DNA of 64,000 nucleotides from Marinobacterium jannaschii DSM 6295 (GTDB lineage Bacteria > Pseudomonadota > Gammaproteobacteria > Pseudomonadales > Balneatricaceae): the NCBI RefSeq assembly GCF_000620085.1, contig NZ_JHVJ01000006.1, forward strand, positions 62,001 to 126,000, read 5' to 3'. Below are positions 40,151-49,054 of the stretch, in pieces. Under the pieces are notes generated by a model. It searched no databases and had not been told where the DNA came from. It saw only the letters and a list, made by a program, of their open reading frames with translations. Position 1 is the stretch's first letter, and each line of letters starts with the position of its first letter. Both the position numbers and the translations under genes were made by a program.

Positions 40151-40167
40151 TCGCAAGAGCGGGGCCA
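40151..40167 (-). promoter_or_regulatory. Sigma-54 (-24/-12) promoter of the fap operon
   Basis: On the minus strand the sequence reads TGGCCCCGCTCTTGCGA. Compared with TGGCACG-n4-TTGCW it keeps TGGC and TTGC with the exact GG to GC spacing. It predicts a transcript start near 40141, about 26 bases before the fapA ATG. The adjacent activator with a GAFTGA loop supports it. Confidence 0.72.
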
Positions 40168-40261
40168 GTTTTTCTAACCGATTGATTTAAAAGAGCGAAT
40201 TATCAAGAGCAGTAAAAAATGGATAGCAACACTGAGTTAGCCTGATGACAGCCGGTCAAAA

Positions 40262-40587
40262 CTGTTTCAGAGACGTAACAGCTAACCTGCAACAAACCTT
40301 TCAAGGGGTGTTAAGTAATTGATAGACAAGCGAAACAGCAGCTGTAACAGGATGTGGTGCAAATCTGTCACAGTATTGAAACGAGGGCTGAAACCCAGCT
40401 TGATATCCAAATAAAGTCATTTAAATTCAAACAGATAAGAACTGTGTAACAGTTGAAAACAAAATTGAAATGTCACCACCCTGAAGGCCGTCATCTGTAC
40501 ACCTTGTGTAATGCAGGTTTTTGCAACCGCTGCACAATTGAGCCTGTAATAAATCCCGCTTTACAGCCTGAGGTACCGCTGTAACAG
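40262..40587. promoter_or_regulatory. Cluster of CTGT-n-ACAG palindromes (candidate enhancer)
   Basis: CTGTAACAG occurs at 40342-40350 and 40579-40587, CTGTCACAG at 40365-40373, AACTGT-GTA-ACAGTT (perfect dyad) at 40440-40454, and CTGTT-n10-AACAG at 40262-40281. Distances of roughly 120-440 bases upstream of the sigma-54 promoter are usual for activator sites. Confidence 0.6.
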
Positions 40588-40915
40588 AAGTATCAGCTTT
40601 TTGCAGTCCTTGTATCTGAGCAAGCGAGATGCAGAAGAAAGTATGAAGAATGGAAGAAAAACTGACCTGGGAAAGGCCATTGCAGTCTCATCACAGGCCG
40701 TACTAGCCACACTGCAGCGATAGTGGACAAAAGCCTGTGCCTGCCCTGGAGGGCTTTACAGTCGATTCAGAAGTAAATCAGGGTAATTAACAGCTGGCCG
40801 CCGAATAGCGACCTGCAGTGCGGCAGGTTTACCAGAGACCATTCTTTGCATCCTGAAATAGCCGGGGCAACAGAGATCAGACACCGGTCCGGTAGCAACC
40901 GCTGTCAGACAAACA

Positions 40916-40942
40916 TAAAAAACCCCGGAGTCAATCCGGGGT
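40916..40942 (-). terminator. Rho-independent terminator of the sigma-54 activator gene
   Basis: ACCCCGGA (40922-40929) pairs with TCCGGGGT (40935-40942), loop GTCAA. On the minus strand it is followed by a run of six T and lies 25 bases past the activator stop. It insulates the fap promoter from read-through. Confidence 0.88.
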
Positions 40943-40966
40943 ACTTATTACTGCTATTGCCGGTAT

Positions 40967-42337
40967 TCAGGACGCTTCACTGTTCTCCTCAAGGCCGTGT
41001 TTGTGCATCAGGCGATACAGAGTCACCCTCGACACTCCCAGTTGCCGTGCAGCCTCCGAAACGTTGTTCTTAGCCTGAAACAGTGCCCGGCTGATACTGT
41101 TTTTTTCCGCCCGCAATCGGGCTTCTTCAAGCGTCAGAATCTCCTCGCATAACGGATGAGAGGCATCCAGCCCCAGATCAGCCGGAGATATCATCCGGCC
41201 ATCACACATTACCAGGGCGCGTCGCACACGGTTTATCAGTTCCCGCACATTCCCCGGCCACAGGTGCTGGTTCATCGCGACCAGCGCCTTACGCGTATAA
41301 CCACGGATATCCCGCCCGGCTTCGCCACCAAAGTGCTTAAAGAAGAACTGGGCCAGCAGCTCTATATCCCCCTCCCGTTCCCTTAGCGGCGGCGACTGCA
41401 GATTAAGCACATTGAGGCGGTAGTAGAGATCCTCGCGGTAACGTCCTTCCTCAATCGCCTTATTCAGATCGACATGGGTCGCTGCTATAACACGGACATC
41501 AACCGTGATAGCCTCTGTACCCCCAACCCGCTGAATGGTCCCCTCCTGCAGGAAGCGCAGCAGGTTGACCTGAAGTTCCAGTGGCAAATCGCCAATCTCA
41601 TCCAGAAACAGGGTGCCGCCTGAAGCCAGTTCGATCCAGCCCTGCTTGCGCTGGGTTGCACCGGTAAAGGCTCCTTTCTCATAGCCAAACAGCTCAGAGT
41701 GGATCAGGTTATCCGGTAAAGCACCGCAGTTGACGGCGACGAAAGCCCCTTCGCTGCGTAGCGAGCGCTCATGGACCGCCCGGGCGATCAGTTCTTTACC
41801 GGTACCACTCTCTCCGGTGATCAGCACCGGAGCCCCGACGCTGGCGACCTTGCGAATGGCGGTGAATAGATCACGCATCACCGGCGAACTGCCCACCATC
41901 TCGTAAGAGGCGTAGGGATCCTGACTCTGGGCTTTGCGGGTCAGTTTGGCCATCCCCCAGGCATGGCCCAATGTAGCAATCAGGCTGTCGAGACAACCGG
42001 TAATCGGTAGAGTGTAATAATCTACAAAGTTATTCTGTATCAGTCGGCAGATATGGCCTGACACCAGGGCATCTGAAGACACCAGCGCCACCCAGGTCAC
42101 CATACGGCTGGCGGCCACCAGCTCCTCAATCTCCCAGAGTTCCTCTTCCTCCAGACCATCCAGGTGAATCAAACCAACGTAAAAGGTGTCTTCTTCCAGA
42201 CGTCTCCGTGCGTGGCCAACACTGTCAACGGTGTCCACCTGCCATCCTGTAGCTTCAATCTCTTCACACAGGTTGAAGGGTTGGGAAGAAGGACAGATAT
42301 ACAGGATAGGTCTTGCCTCCTCACAAGTAAGCGCCAT
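40967..42337 (-). CDS. Sigma-54-dependent activator with degenerate receiver domain (FleQ/VpsR type)
   Basis: 456 residues. N-terminal receiver-like domain (~1-125) in which the phospho-acceptor position (IHLDG) has no D-x2-P motif and the conserved Lys is replaced (DYYTLPI). Central AAA+ domain (~145-380) with Walker A GESGTGKE (175-182), the sigma-54 contact loop GAFTGA (222-227) and Walker B LFLDEIGD (243-250). C-terminal Fis-type HTH ([25 protein letters not shown]). It should hydrolyse ATP to open sigma-54 promoters. Directly upstream of fap, with its own terminator. Regulation by phosphorylation is unlikely; a ligand such as cyclic-di-GMP is possible, as in FleQ and VpsR, but not shown here. 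Confidence 0.92.
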   Translation of the reverse strand: MALTCEEARPILYICPSSQPFNLCEEIEATGWQVDTVDSVGHARRRLEEDTFYVGLIHLDGLEEEELWEIEELVAASRMVTWVALVSSDALVSGHICRLIQNNFVDYYTLPITGCLDSLIATLGHAWGMAKLTRKAQSQDPYASYEMVGSSPVMRDLFTAIRKVASVGAPVLITGESGTGKELIARAVHERSLRSEGAFVAVNCGALPDNLIHSELFGYEKGAFTGATQRKQGWIELASGGTLFLDEIGDLPLELQVNLLRFLQEGTIQRVGGTEAITVDVRVIAATHVDLNKAIEEGRYREDLYYRLNVLNLQSPPLREREGDIELLAQFFFKHFGGEAGRDIRGYTRKALVAMNQHLWPGNVRELINRVRRALVMCDGRMISPADLGLDASHPLCEEILTLEEARLRAEKNSISRALFQAKNNVSEAARQLGVSRVTLYRLMHKHGLEENSEAS

Positions 42338-42442
42338 CCTTATTCTCTCCTTTATCTCTCAGAAAACGTCCTTCTGCTGCTCTCGGTTGCACGCCCTTGC
42401 ATCCGGAATACATGGTAGCCCCGCCGGGGGCCTTTATTATTC

Positions 42443-43495
42443 TCAGCTCCCTATCCGGGGAGTCGGATTGTTATCTGAACCGTTACCGGCCAGTGCACCG
42501 TTCTGCATCAGTTGCAGGATTTTCAGACGCTGTTGTCTCATTGAGCGATCTGGCTCTGGTGTGTTCAGCCAGGCCCGGTTGCTAAAGTAAAGCGCCCGCT
42601 GATACTTCCCTTCCAACATACAGATGTAACTTAACTCGCTGTACGCCTGCGCTTCTGTCATTAAACGACTGAGCGCTTGCAGGGCTTCCATATACTTCCC
42701 CTGCCGGGCATAGAGCAGGCCGAGATTTCGCCACGCAGGCGGGTAATCCGGACTGAGCTTCAATACCTCAGTATAACTCTGTTCGGCCGCCTGCCACCGG
42801 GATGCCAGGTAGTGGGAATAACCGCGGTTATTAATAACCTCACGATCATTCGGTGACAGCCGTAATGCCTTCCGGTACAACCGCTGTGCTTCCCGATAGT
42901 GCCCGGAGATATCCGCCAGCACAGCCAGGGCGTTATAGGCCCGGTGTTGCAGACGGGTCAGCGTTTTCTCCGTCGGCTCGCTTCCGGACCAGTGCACTAC
43001 AGAAACAGATCCCTGCCGGCTCAATACAATGGCCTGCTGCAGATAGCCCTGCGCAGATTCAAACTGAGCCCTCGCAATATTGATCAGTCCCAGCTGCACC
43101 AGGGCGGTAACATCAGCAGGATCTGCATCGAGCGCCCGCTGATAAAGTTCGGCGGCATTCCCCTGCTCACCAAGCTCAAGCTGCTGCGCTGCGGCCGCAA
43201 GCAATGCAGCCTGGTTGTCCGGATTCAGGGTCAAAGCCTTCAGATAGGCCATCAGTGCCAATCTGTTCTCATCTGCTGATTCATGCTTCTGTCCGGTCAG
43301 CAGCCACTGTTGTGCTGTCGCAACATCGTTGCCATCCTGTTCCTCAATTGAAACAGGCTGTACCACCGGTGCAGGCATGCGGCTCTGTTTCAGGTTACAT
43401 CCCATCAACATAAGCAGTAACAGTGCCATAACTACTGTTGAGGTTAGTCTGCCAACCGATACTTTGCGTTGTTTCAGTATTGGAACAAATTTCAT
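42443..43495 (-). CDS. tadD: TadD-like TPR lipoprotein
   Basis: About 350 residues from the ATG at 43495 (MKFVPILKQRK); a TTG at 43510 is possible. Lipoprotein signal with lipobox LMLMGC, then six or more tetratricopeptide repeats (NRLALMAYLKALTLNPDNQAALLAAAAQQLELGEQGNAAELYQRALDADPAD and following). TadD is the outer-membrane pilotin-like TPR protein of Tad secretion systems. It follows tadZ by about 85 bases, as the last gene of this partial Tad operon, and precedes the sigma-54 activator gene. Confidence 0.82.
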   Translation of the reverse strand: MKFVPILKQRKVSVGRLTSTVVMALLLLMLMGCNLKQSRMPAPVVQPVSIEEQDGNDVATAQQWLLTGQKHESADENRLALMAYLKALTLNPDNQAALLAAAAQQLELGEQGNAAELYQRALDADPADVTALVQLGLINIARAQFESAQGYLQQAIVLSRQGSVSVVHWSGSEPTEKTLTRLQHRAYNALAVLADISGHYREAQRLYRKALRLSPNDREVINNRGYSHYLASRWQAAEQSYTEVLKLSPDYPPAWRNLGLLYARQGKYMEALQALSRLMTEAQAYSELSYICMLEGKYQRALYFSNRAWLNTPEPDRSMRQQRLKILQLMQNGALAGNGSDNNPTPRIGS

Positions 43496-43579
43496 AGAAC
43501 TTACTGCCAAATTCGTTACTATTTGGTCTACATTTGTAAATCTACCGTTAAATCAATCAGATAAAACGGTGCAGACTGA

Positions 43580-44767
43580 TCAGTTCAGATGCCGTCCTGC
43601 CGCAATACTCTGTGCTAATAAGTAAAGTGCCCTAGTCATATCGCTGTGTTCACGCTGCTCTGCTCGGCGCTGACTGCATGCCAGCGCGTCCCGGGCAGCC
43701 TGATAATCGTTGGGAATCTGACATATCGTCAAGTGCGGTAGCGTTTGTTCAATTTCATGCAGCAAGAAACCGCCGCCATGCTGACAACGATTTACCACCA
43801 GCATGATCCGGCTTTCTGCAATATCCAGTTCGTCCTGCAGCATACGGATAAGGTGCACACCTTCAGTAAGGTGCTCCGGTGTCTGCTCCAGTACAACGAC
43901 AATGCGATTGGCCCGTTCCAGTACGACCGATGTGAGCAGGTCGATATGCCGTGGCAGATCGATCACCAGATGTTCTGAGCTGTGCAGCAACAGTGTCAGC
44001 AACTGCTGCATGCGCTCTGACGTCACTTCATCGCACAGCAGCAACTCAGGTCCCCGGGCACTGATAAGGCGCAGGTTTTCATCGATCTGCGGCATAAAAT
44101 CCCGCAACGTCTGGCGATCCAGCTGTTCAACACTTTCCAGTGCCTGTCGCAGCCCATAACGTACTTTTACGCCGGTATAGTGGCTGAGCGAACCGGATTG
44201 CAGGTCCATATCCATCAGGATCGTCTGGCGCTGATGCTCAGCAGCCAGGGCACGGGCGATCCCGGCGGAGATCATGCTGGCACCGGCACCACCCCGGGCA
44301 TTAATAAAGGCGGTCATCAAAGCCGACTCCCGCCCTGCCCGTTGCCGGACCCGGTCCAGCGTCAGGCTAACCTCATGGATCAGCTCGGTACGGCTGACCG
44401 GTTCGATCAGTATCCTCTGCAGCGACAACTGCGCGGCCTCCGCCAGCAGTTCAGGACAGGGCTCCGGCAGTACCGCGATGATATCCGGTCGCAGGCACTC
44501 GGGGCGCAGCGCAATACTCTGCAACACGGACAGCGCCTCTTCTTCGAGGTAAAGCAGCAGCAGGTCGGGCAGCCGGTCCAGACCGAACAACGGGTCAGCG
44601 CAGCCCTTTGGCATTAAGCGGATCCCGCTGTGAACGTCACTGAGCATCGCCACCGATTCCTGCAGAAAAAGCAGCGGCGGCAATGTCCGTCCGGTAATCA
44701 TAATCTGACAGTGCTCCGGCCTTTGCTCCTCTTCCGGCAACAGCAATGAGTTGAGATTCGGATTCAT
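43580..44767 (-). CDS. tadZ: TadZ/CpaE-like ATPase
   Basis: 395 residues: an N-terminal receiver-like domain without clear acceptor (~20-130) and a MinD/ParA-type ATPase domain (~150-390) with a deviant Walker A (NARGGAGASMISAGIARALA), a Walker B-like ILMDMDLQSGSLS and DLPRHIDLLTSVVL. TadZ/CpaE proteins mark the cell pole where the Tad machine assembles. The P-loop reads RGGAGAS instead of KGGxGxT, as in several TadZ members with weak ATPase activity. It overlaps the preceding TadF-like gene by four bases. Confidence 0.86.
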   Translation of the reverse strand: MNPNLNSLLLPEEEQRPEHCQIMITGRTLPPLLFLQESVAMLSDVHSGIRLMPKGCADPLFGLDRLPDLLLLYLEEEALSVLQSIALRPECLRPDIIAVLPEPCPELLAEAAQLSLQRILIEPVSRTELIHEVSLTLDRVRQRAGRESALMTAFINARGGAGASMISAGIARALAAEHQRQTILMDMDLQSGSLSHYTGVKVRYGLRQALESVEQLDRQTLRDFMPQIDENLRLISARGPELLLCDEVTSERMQQLLTLLLHSSEHLVIDLPRHIDLLTSVVLERANRIVVVLEQTPEHLTEGVHLIRMLQDELDIAESRIMLVVNRCQHGGGFLLHEIEQTLPHLTICQIPNDYQAARDALACSQRRAEQREHSDMTRALYLLAQSIAAGRHLN

Positions 44768-45249
44768 AGTGAAACCTCCCCGGCGCAGCCGATAGCACCA
44801 CTTCCCGGCGGATGTAAGCCAAGGCTTTCACCGGTGGTGATGGTGGAAAATTCAGGTGCCGCAATCTGCAGGTCGAAAAAGGGCAGCGCCAGCGGGTGCT
44901 GATAGTTTTCGATCGCTACCCTGACAAAGCCAATGTCACTGTGACGGCGAACCGGATCATTCAGCAGGTCGCCCTGGCGGTCCAGGTATTGCACACGGAT
45001 ATGATCGATCTGCAGACCGGGCAGTGCAGCGGCCCGGGCAACGGTGCTATTGCGAATCGCGTAGACGGCGTCGACAGAACACATCGAAGCCAGCCGCGCG
45101 CCCTGCTGCGAGAGCGCGTCCAGCTTATTCCAGACATAGAATGCACGGCCAAACTCCAGCGCCATAAACAGGGAGGCGGATAACAGAACCGCACTGAGAC
45201 AGAGTTCAAGCTGCAGTCCGGATGCCGGTTGTTGTACTGAGTGATTCAT
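44764..45249 (-). CDS. TadF/TadE-like pseudopilin of Tad system
   Basis: 161 residues. One N-terminal hydrophobic segment after a short polar stretch (GLQLELCLSAVLLSASLFMALEFGRAFYVWNKLDALSQQGARLASM), the TadE/F layout; Cys residues near 57 and 155 may form a disulphide in the periplasmic part. TadE and TadF are minor pseudopilins needed for Tad pilus or fibre assembly. Position between the TadE gene and tadZ supports TadF; sequence alone does not separate the two. Confidence 0.72.
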   Translation of the reverse strand: MNHSVQQPASGLQLELCLSAVLLSASLFMALEFGRAFYVWNKLDALSQQGARLASMCSVDAVYAIRNSTVARAAALPGLQIDHIRVQYLDRQGDLLNDPVRRHSDIGFVRVAIENYQHPLALPFFDLQIAAPEFSTITTGESLGLHPPGSGAIGCAGEVSL

Positions 45250-45251
45250 GC

Positions 45252-45767
45252 TTATCCCCCCTGTACCAGCGGCATGGTGATGGTGCTGTTGATCGGATAG
45301 TGGGATTTCAGATCTGTAGCGATACCAAAGACATGCAGCAGTTCAAGCACCCTGGGCTGATACTGCAGTTCAACGACGACCTGGACGCTGTCGCCGGTCG
45401 GCGCACTGATTTCAACATGATCGGGCGACAGCCCCGGCAACAACCGGTTACCCCGCCCTGCGGTGTTGCCGAATACCAGCAGGTTGCGCGCCTGCCAGGC
45501 ATACCCCTCAGCATCAGCAACCCGGTCAACCATACCCTGTGCCTGTCCGGCCATCGTGTGTGATGCCAGAAAACGGGCAGCATTGCGCTGGGCCTTACCC
45601 AGGCTGTGGATATCCAGAACTATCCGGCCCAGTTCGGCGGTGACCATAAACAGCAGAATCATCAGCGGCAGGATTTTGATCAGGTCGAGCAGCGCCCCGC
45701 CCCTCTCATTGCCGGCCCTTTGTCTGTGCGCTTCTCCCGATGTATTAAAGCCTCTGTGCTGTCTCAT
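45252..45767 (-). CDS. TadE-like pseudopilin
   Basis: 171 residues with the TadE signature: a short polar leader ending NERGGALLD, then hydrophobic LIKILPLMILLFMVTAELGRIVLDIHSLGKAQRNAARFLAS. Compared with most TadE proteins the usual Glu+5 region is GALLDL. It overlaps the TadG-like gene by four bases and precedes the TadF-like gene by two. Likely processed by a prepilin peptidase not seen in this window. Confidence 0.78.
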   Translation of the reverse strand: MRQHRGFNTSGEAHRQRAGNERGGALLDLIKILPLMILLFMVTAELGRIVLDIHSLGKAQRNAARFLASHTMAGQAQGMVDRVADAEGYAWQARNLLVFGNTAGRGNRLLPGLSPDHVEISAPTGDSVQVVVELQYQPRVLELLHVFGIATDLKSHYPINSTITMPLVQGG

Positions 45768-46951
45768 CCTGCACCTCCCCGATCACCGTCCAGATAAAGT
45801 ACTATTCTGCTGGGTTGCGGGCCGGGCGCAGAACCAACGCTGCTCCCACCCTGCCCCAGACACCCTTTCACCAGCTCAATATCGAGCTGGGCATGGCCTG
45901 ACTGGCGCTGTACCGGTTGCAACAGAAAGGCACAGGCGAAGCCAAGAATACGGGCTTCGGCCTTAGCTCCCTCAGTCGCCCCACAGGCTGCGACCGGCAT
46001 AATCATCTCGCGCCGCCCGGCCAGCCCCTGTGCATTGCAGCCGGCCAGAGAAGGATCTGCCATACAACGGGCGGTATAGTGGCGATATCCGGCGTAATCG
46101 AAATCAGGCAGCTCAGTGGCCGAGCCAGAGCGCGTCAGGCTGACCAGATCCGGCAGACTGTAGGCTGAAGTGATCCCTCGCGGGGTAAAGCGATTGGCAA
46201 TGCTGGCCGCAACCGGCCGCACCCGGTCACCACGGTAGAGTTCGACTTTATCGCCGACTTTCAGACACTGGTTGTAACCCTGGTCCAGGGCTCGCTTGAT
46301 ACCCTGGGTATTATGTCCGGCCGCCTGTGCCAGCAACTGGTAGCCTCCCAGCGCCTGCCCCCTGGCGCTGCTCAGGCGATTAATATTACCGGCGGCGTGG
46401 TTGCCAGCCTGGTAATTCAGCCCCAGATAGCTGTCTTTCGCGCAGCCTGTCTCTCCCGGCGTGCAGCCACAGATTAGAATGGGAGAGACACCGCAGACCT
46501 GCTTATCCAGCCCCGCAGAGGGTCCCGCCACGGCACTGGAAATCCATTCCCCTGAAGATCGCTCCAGTACCGCGATGCGGACAAAGTAGCGCTCTGTTGC
46601 AGTGCTGGCGGAAACCGGTGAAAACGGCGCCAGCTGATCAGAGAAGTCCACCTTCAGACTCAGCTCTTTCCTCTGCCAGGCCTTATACAACGTCTGATTG
46701 CCCTCAGATTGCAGGTTTCTCTCAAATGTCGAAATTGCGCGGCGTCTCGCCAGTGACTGATTGCCGGCGGTATCGTGCAGCACCTTCGCCGCACTGAGGG
46801 CCGCAGCGTCCACCAGAAACTGCAACCGGCTGCGACTCAGCATCAGCTGGCTGCCCTCCAGGGTGTAGGTCGCCATTCCCAGCATTGCGGCCAACACCAC
46901 GGCGGTAGTGACATAGAGGCCGCTCTGTCTTTTTCTAGCTGAACCGGACAT
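45764..46951 (-). CDS. tadG: TadG-like protein
   Basis: 395 residues. A single N-terminal membrane segment (QSGLYVTTAVVLAAMLGMATYTLEGSQLMLSRSRLQFLVDAAALSAAKVL) typical of TadG/TadE-like proteins, followed by a long periplasmic part with Cys pairs (VCGVSPILICGCTPGETGC) that probably form disulphides. There is no von Willebrand domain, which some TadG proteins have. It follows the secretin gene by 19 bases. Confidence 0.78.
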   Translation of the reverse strand: MSGSARKRQSGLYVTTAVVLAAMLGMATYTLEGSQLMLSRSRLQFLVDAAALSAAKVLHDTAGNQSLARRRAISTFERNLQSEGNQTLYKAWQRKELSLKVDFSDQLAPFSPVSASTATERYFVRIAVLERSSGEWISSAVAGPSAGLDKQVCGVSPILICGCTPGETGCAKDSYLGLNYQAGNHAAGNINRLSSARGQALGGYQLLAQAAGHNTQGIKRALDQGYNQCLKVGDKVELYRGDRVRPVAASIANRFTPRGITSAYSLPDLVSLTRSGSATELPDFDYAGYRHYTARCMADPSLAGCNAQGLAGRREMIMPVAACGATEGAKAEARILGFACAFLLQPVQRQSGHAQLDIELVKGCLGQGGSSVGSAPGPQPSRIVLYLDGDRGGAG

Positions 46952-46970
46952 AACAGACTCCCAGCACTGT

Positions 46971-48404
46971 TCAGTTGATCACATGGCCAAAACCATGGGC
47001 GGATCCCTGCAGAGCAGCCCTTCTTACCGGCTGAGGCAGCGGTGCCAGCGACAGGTCTTTATCCACACCGGGACGGGGCTGCCAGTCATGTCCCAGCAGG
47101 TAGAGTGTGCCTGCCTGAGGCGGCAGCGATTGCGCTGCCCGGCTGATACGGAGTTCTGGCTGCGGCAGACTCGCAGTCACCAACAGAACCAGATCACTGT
47201 ATCCCTGCTGGTAGGCTGCACTGCCAAACAGACGCCCGATCACCGGCAATTCGATTAATCCCGGCAGCTGCTGTGACAGCGCTCCCAGCTCCTCTTCCAG
47301 CAGACCGCTGAAGGCGATGGTCTGATTCGGCAACATATCTACCTGGCGCAGGACCGTCCGCACCTGCCCCAGCGGAGCGATCTCAGTGTTGATGGCTTTA
47401 CGGATTTCCGTGGCTGCCTTATCTGCGGTCAATGAGGACACCTCAAACTCGGCCTGAAGGCTGATGCGATCATCTTTCTGCAAACGAGCCAGAAAGCGCG
47501 GACGCAGTACAAAGCGACGATACTGAAGCGATGATGCCAGCAATGCGTCTGAATCCGGTGCATCAGCCAGCTGTTGCAAGCTACCTGGCTGCTGGGAAGG
47601 AGGCAGTGGAAAAGTCCCCCCGGCGCGCAGGAAAACAGCTTCACCTGAACGCAGGTCCAGATCGGCTGTCGCCAGTAAACGGATATGGCCTTTCTCTTCT
47701 TCAGCACGTATCTGGTTCTGCATTAACTGCCGGTGGTAATCCTGCACCTCCCGGTTTTCGGCACGCACACTGGAAGCAGAAGCCGCAACCCGCCCGTCAA
47801 CGGCAACGTAATCAGCCCCCAGCTGAGACACCAGATGCCGCGGAATCTCTGCGATCATCACCTGCAACTGTATCGCTGCGCTGTCGCTTAGCCGCAGCTG
47901 GTCCACTACAGTGGTAAAGTTTCCGCCTGAGTGCTGAAACTCCGGACGCAGGAAACCCTCAATCAGTCTCAGTATCTGTTCCCGGCGTTGCTCGCTGCTG
48001 ATCGATCCGGACAGCAACAGCTTGTCCTGCAATTGCTCAACCTTCACCCTCTCTCCCGGCATAGCGGCCTTCAACATCGCCCGCAAATCATCAAGGTTGG
48101 CTGTTACCTCAACCTGATATTGCCGGATCAGTTTACCGTCACGGTCCAGCAGACTCAGCCGACTCTTTCCCAGCCCCCGAGCCTGGATAAACACCTCTCT
48201 CCGGTCCGATAACAGCGAGGCGATATATTCATTGTCTATTTTCAACTGATGGACTGATTCCGGCAGACTCAGCTGCTGGCTTTCATGCAGGCTCAGCTGA
48301 ATACGGCCGGACTGCGCAGCAGACGCCACTGCAGACAGCGCCAGTAATGAAAAAGACAAGGCCACAAGGGCACAGGTACGAAGTGAAAATCTGATTCGGG
48401 CCAT
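46971..48404 (-). CDS. rcpA: RcpA/CpaC-type secretin of Tad system
   Basis: 477 residues: signal peptide (to SAA, ~29), N-terminal pilus/flagellar BON-like region (RIQLSLHESQQLSLPESVHQLKIDNEYIASLL), a BON-type segment (~110-160), then the secretin domain (~180-400) with IQLQVMIAEIPRHLVSQLGADY, GEAVFLRAGGTFPLPPSQQ and the gate region LLEEELGALSQQLPGLIELPVIGRLFGS. It forms the outer-membrane channel of Tad. First gene of the six-gene cluster. RcpB and RcpC genes are not next to it. Confidence 0.88.
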   Translation of the reverse strand: MARIRFSLRTCALVALSFSLLALSAVASAAQSGRIQLSLHESQQLSLPESVHQLKIDNEYIASLLSDRREVFIQARGLGKSRLSLLDRDGKLIRQYQVEVTANLDDLRAMLKAAMPGERVKVEQLQDKLLLSGSISSEQRREQILRLIEGFLRPEFQHSGGNFTTVVDQLRLSDSAAIQLQVMIAEIPRHLVSQLGADYVAVDGRVAASASSVRAENREVQDYHRQLMQNQIRAEEEKGHIRLLATADLDLRSGEAVFLRAGGTFPLPPSQQPGSLQQLADAPDSDALLASSLQYRRFVLRPRFLARLQKDDRISLQAEFEVSSLTADKAATEIRKAINTEIAPLGQVRTVLRQVDMLPNQTIAFSGLLEEELGALSQQLPGLIELPVIGRLFGSAAYQQGYSDLVLLVTASLPQPELRISRAAQSLPPQAGTLYLLGHDWQPRPGVDKDLSLAPLPQPVRRAALQGSAHGFGHVIN

Positions 48405-48547
48405 GACAAAACCTCGGCGGTGTTTTATCAGGTCTGATCCAAGGGATAGTGCCTGAGGCTGTTCGACAGCCGCACGGGACTAACACGCAGTTCCCTGCAC
48501 GATGGACATTAGGAGAGTTTCCCTGGCTCCGGCGTTGATGGCAGCAG

Positions 48548-48602
48548 AGGAGCCATCAAGCGGCTCCTGTCTCGATATCGCAACCAGCGAGGGGCTGCGA
48601 TA
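48548..48602. repeat. Two adjacent short hairpins upstream of rcpA
   Basis: AGGAGCC (48548-48554) pairs with GGCTCCT (48562-48568), and TATCGCA (48576-48582) pairs with TGCGATA (48596-48602). They precede the 102-base inverted repeat and may belong to one folded leader of the rcpA transcript. Confidence 0.5.
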
Positions 48603-48619
48603 CTGTAGGAATAGGAGGA

Positions 48620-48721
48620 GATAGCATCCGAAGACCGGTAACAACCCGATGCTGATAAACTCATTTCCGTCAGTATATTGAACAAACCAACACCTGACGC
48701 TACGAGTCTTCGGATGCTATC
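48620..48721. repeat. 102-base element closed by 16-bp perfect inverted repeat
   Basis: GATAGCATCCGAAGAC (48620-48635) and GTCTTCGGATGCTATC (48706-48721) are exact inverted copies enclosing 70 bases. Inside, CGTCAG and CTGACG can pair to form a second stem. It may be a folded RNA in the rcpA leader, a small independent RNA, or a MITE-like mobile remnant; no direct target duplication is evident. Confidence 0.65.
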
Positions 48722-49038
48722 CAGGTGACCCTGAGATCACCGCCAGCGTGCAATTCACGCCGACTGAAACGGCCCTGAGGCCTGCAAAAAACTGCTGATG
48801 CCTGTAGTGCAGTGGGCTCTTAAAAGCAGGATCGGTCAGAGGAGAGTGCACTGCCAACACTGCTTCCCCTGCCGTCCTGCAAGCACGACCACCCAACTAC
48901 AACCACCATACTGAAACCGCTAAGCAACTGAATAGACTGACAATTTCCCCTAAACTTCCATTCCCTGCCAGTTACTCTCTGTGTCCGGGGACGTTGTTGC
49001 TTTGTGTCTTTAATCATAGTGTTCACAGGCGGCGGGGT

Positions 49039-49054
49039 TGGCACTTTGACGGCA
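49039..49054 (+). promoter_or_regulatory. Possible sigma-54-like promoter before AraC-type regulator
   Basis: TGGCACTTTGACGGCA keeps TGGCAC and the GG to GC spacing, but the -12 block is CGGC where TTGC is expected. It is about 150 bases upstream of the regulator ATG. Confidence 0.3.

Larger units (their letters stand above)
40116..40966. other. Large control region upstream of fapA
   Basis: About 850 bases with no supported gene on either strand. From fapA outward it holds a sigma-54 promoter (40151-40167), a set of CTGT/ACAG palindromes (40262-40587), about 300 bases without obvious signals, and the activator gene terminator (40916-40942). Its length and AT-richness are as expected for an enhancer-controlled promoter. 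Confidence 0.65.

Noticed and set aside
40262-40587. CRISPR-like spaced repeats
   Set aside because: The repeated units are only 9-15 bases, irregularly spaced and palindromic; they look like protein-binding sites.
48620-48721. Retron or group II intron RNA
   Set aside because: The end-pairing resembles a retron msr/msd, but no reverse transcriptase gene is anywhere in the window.
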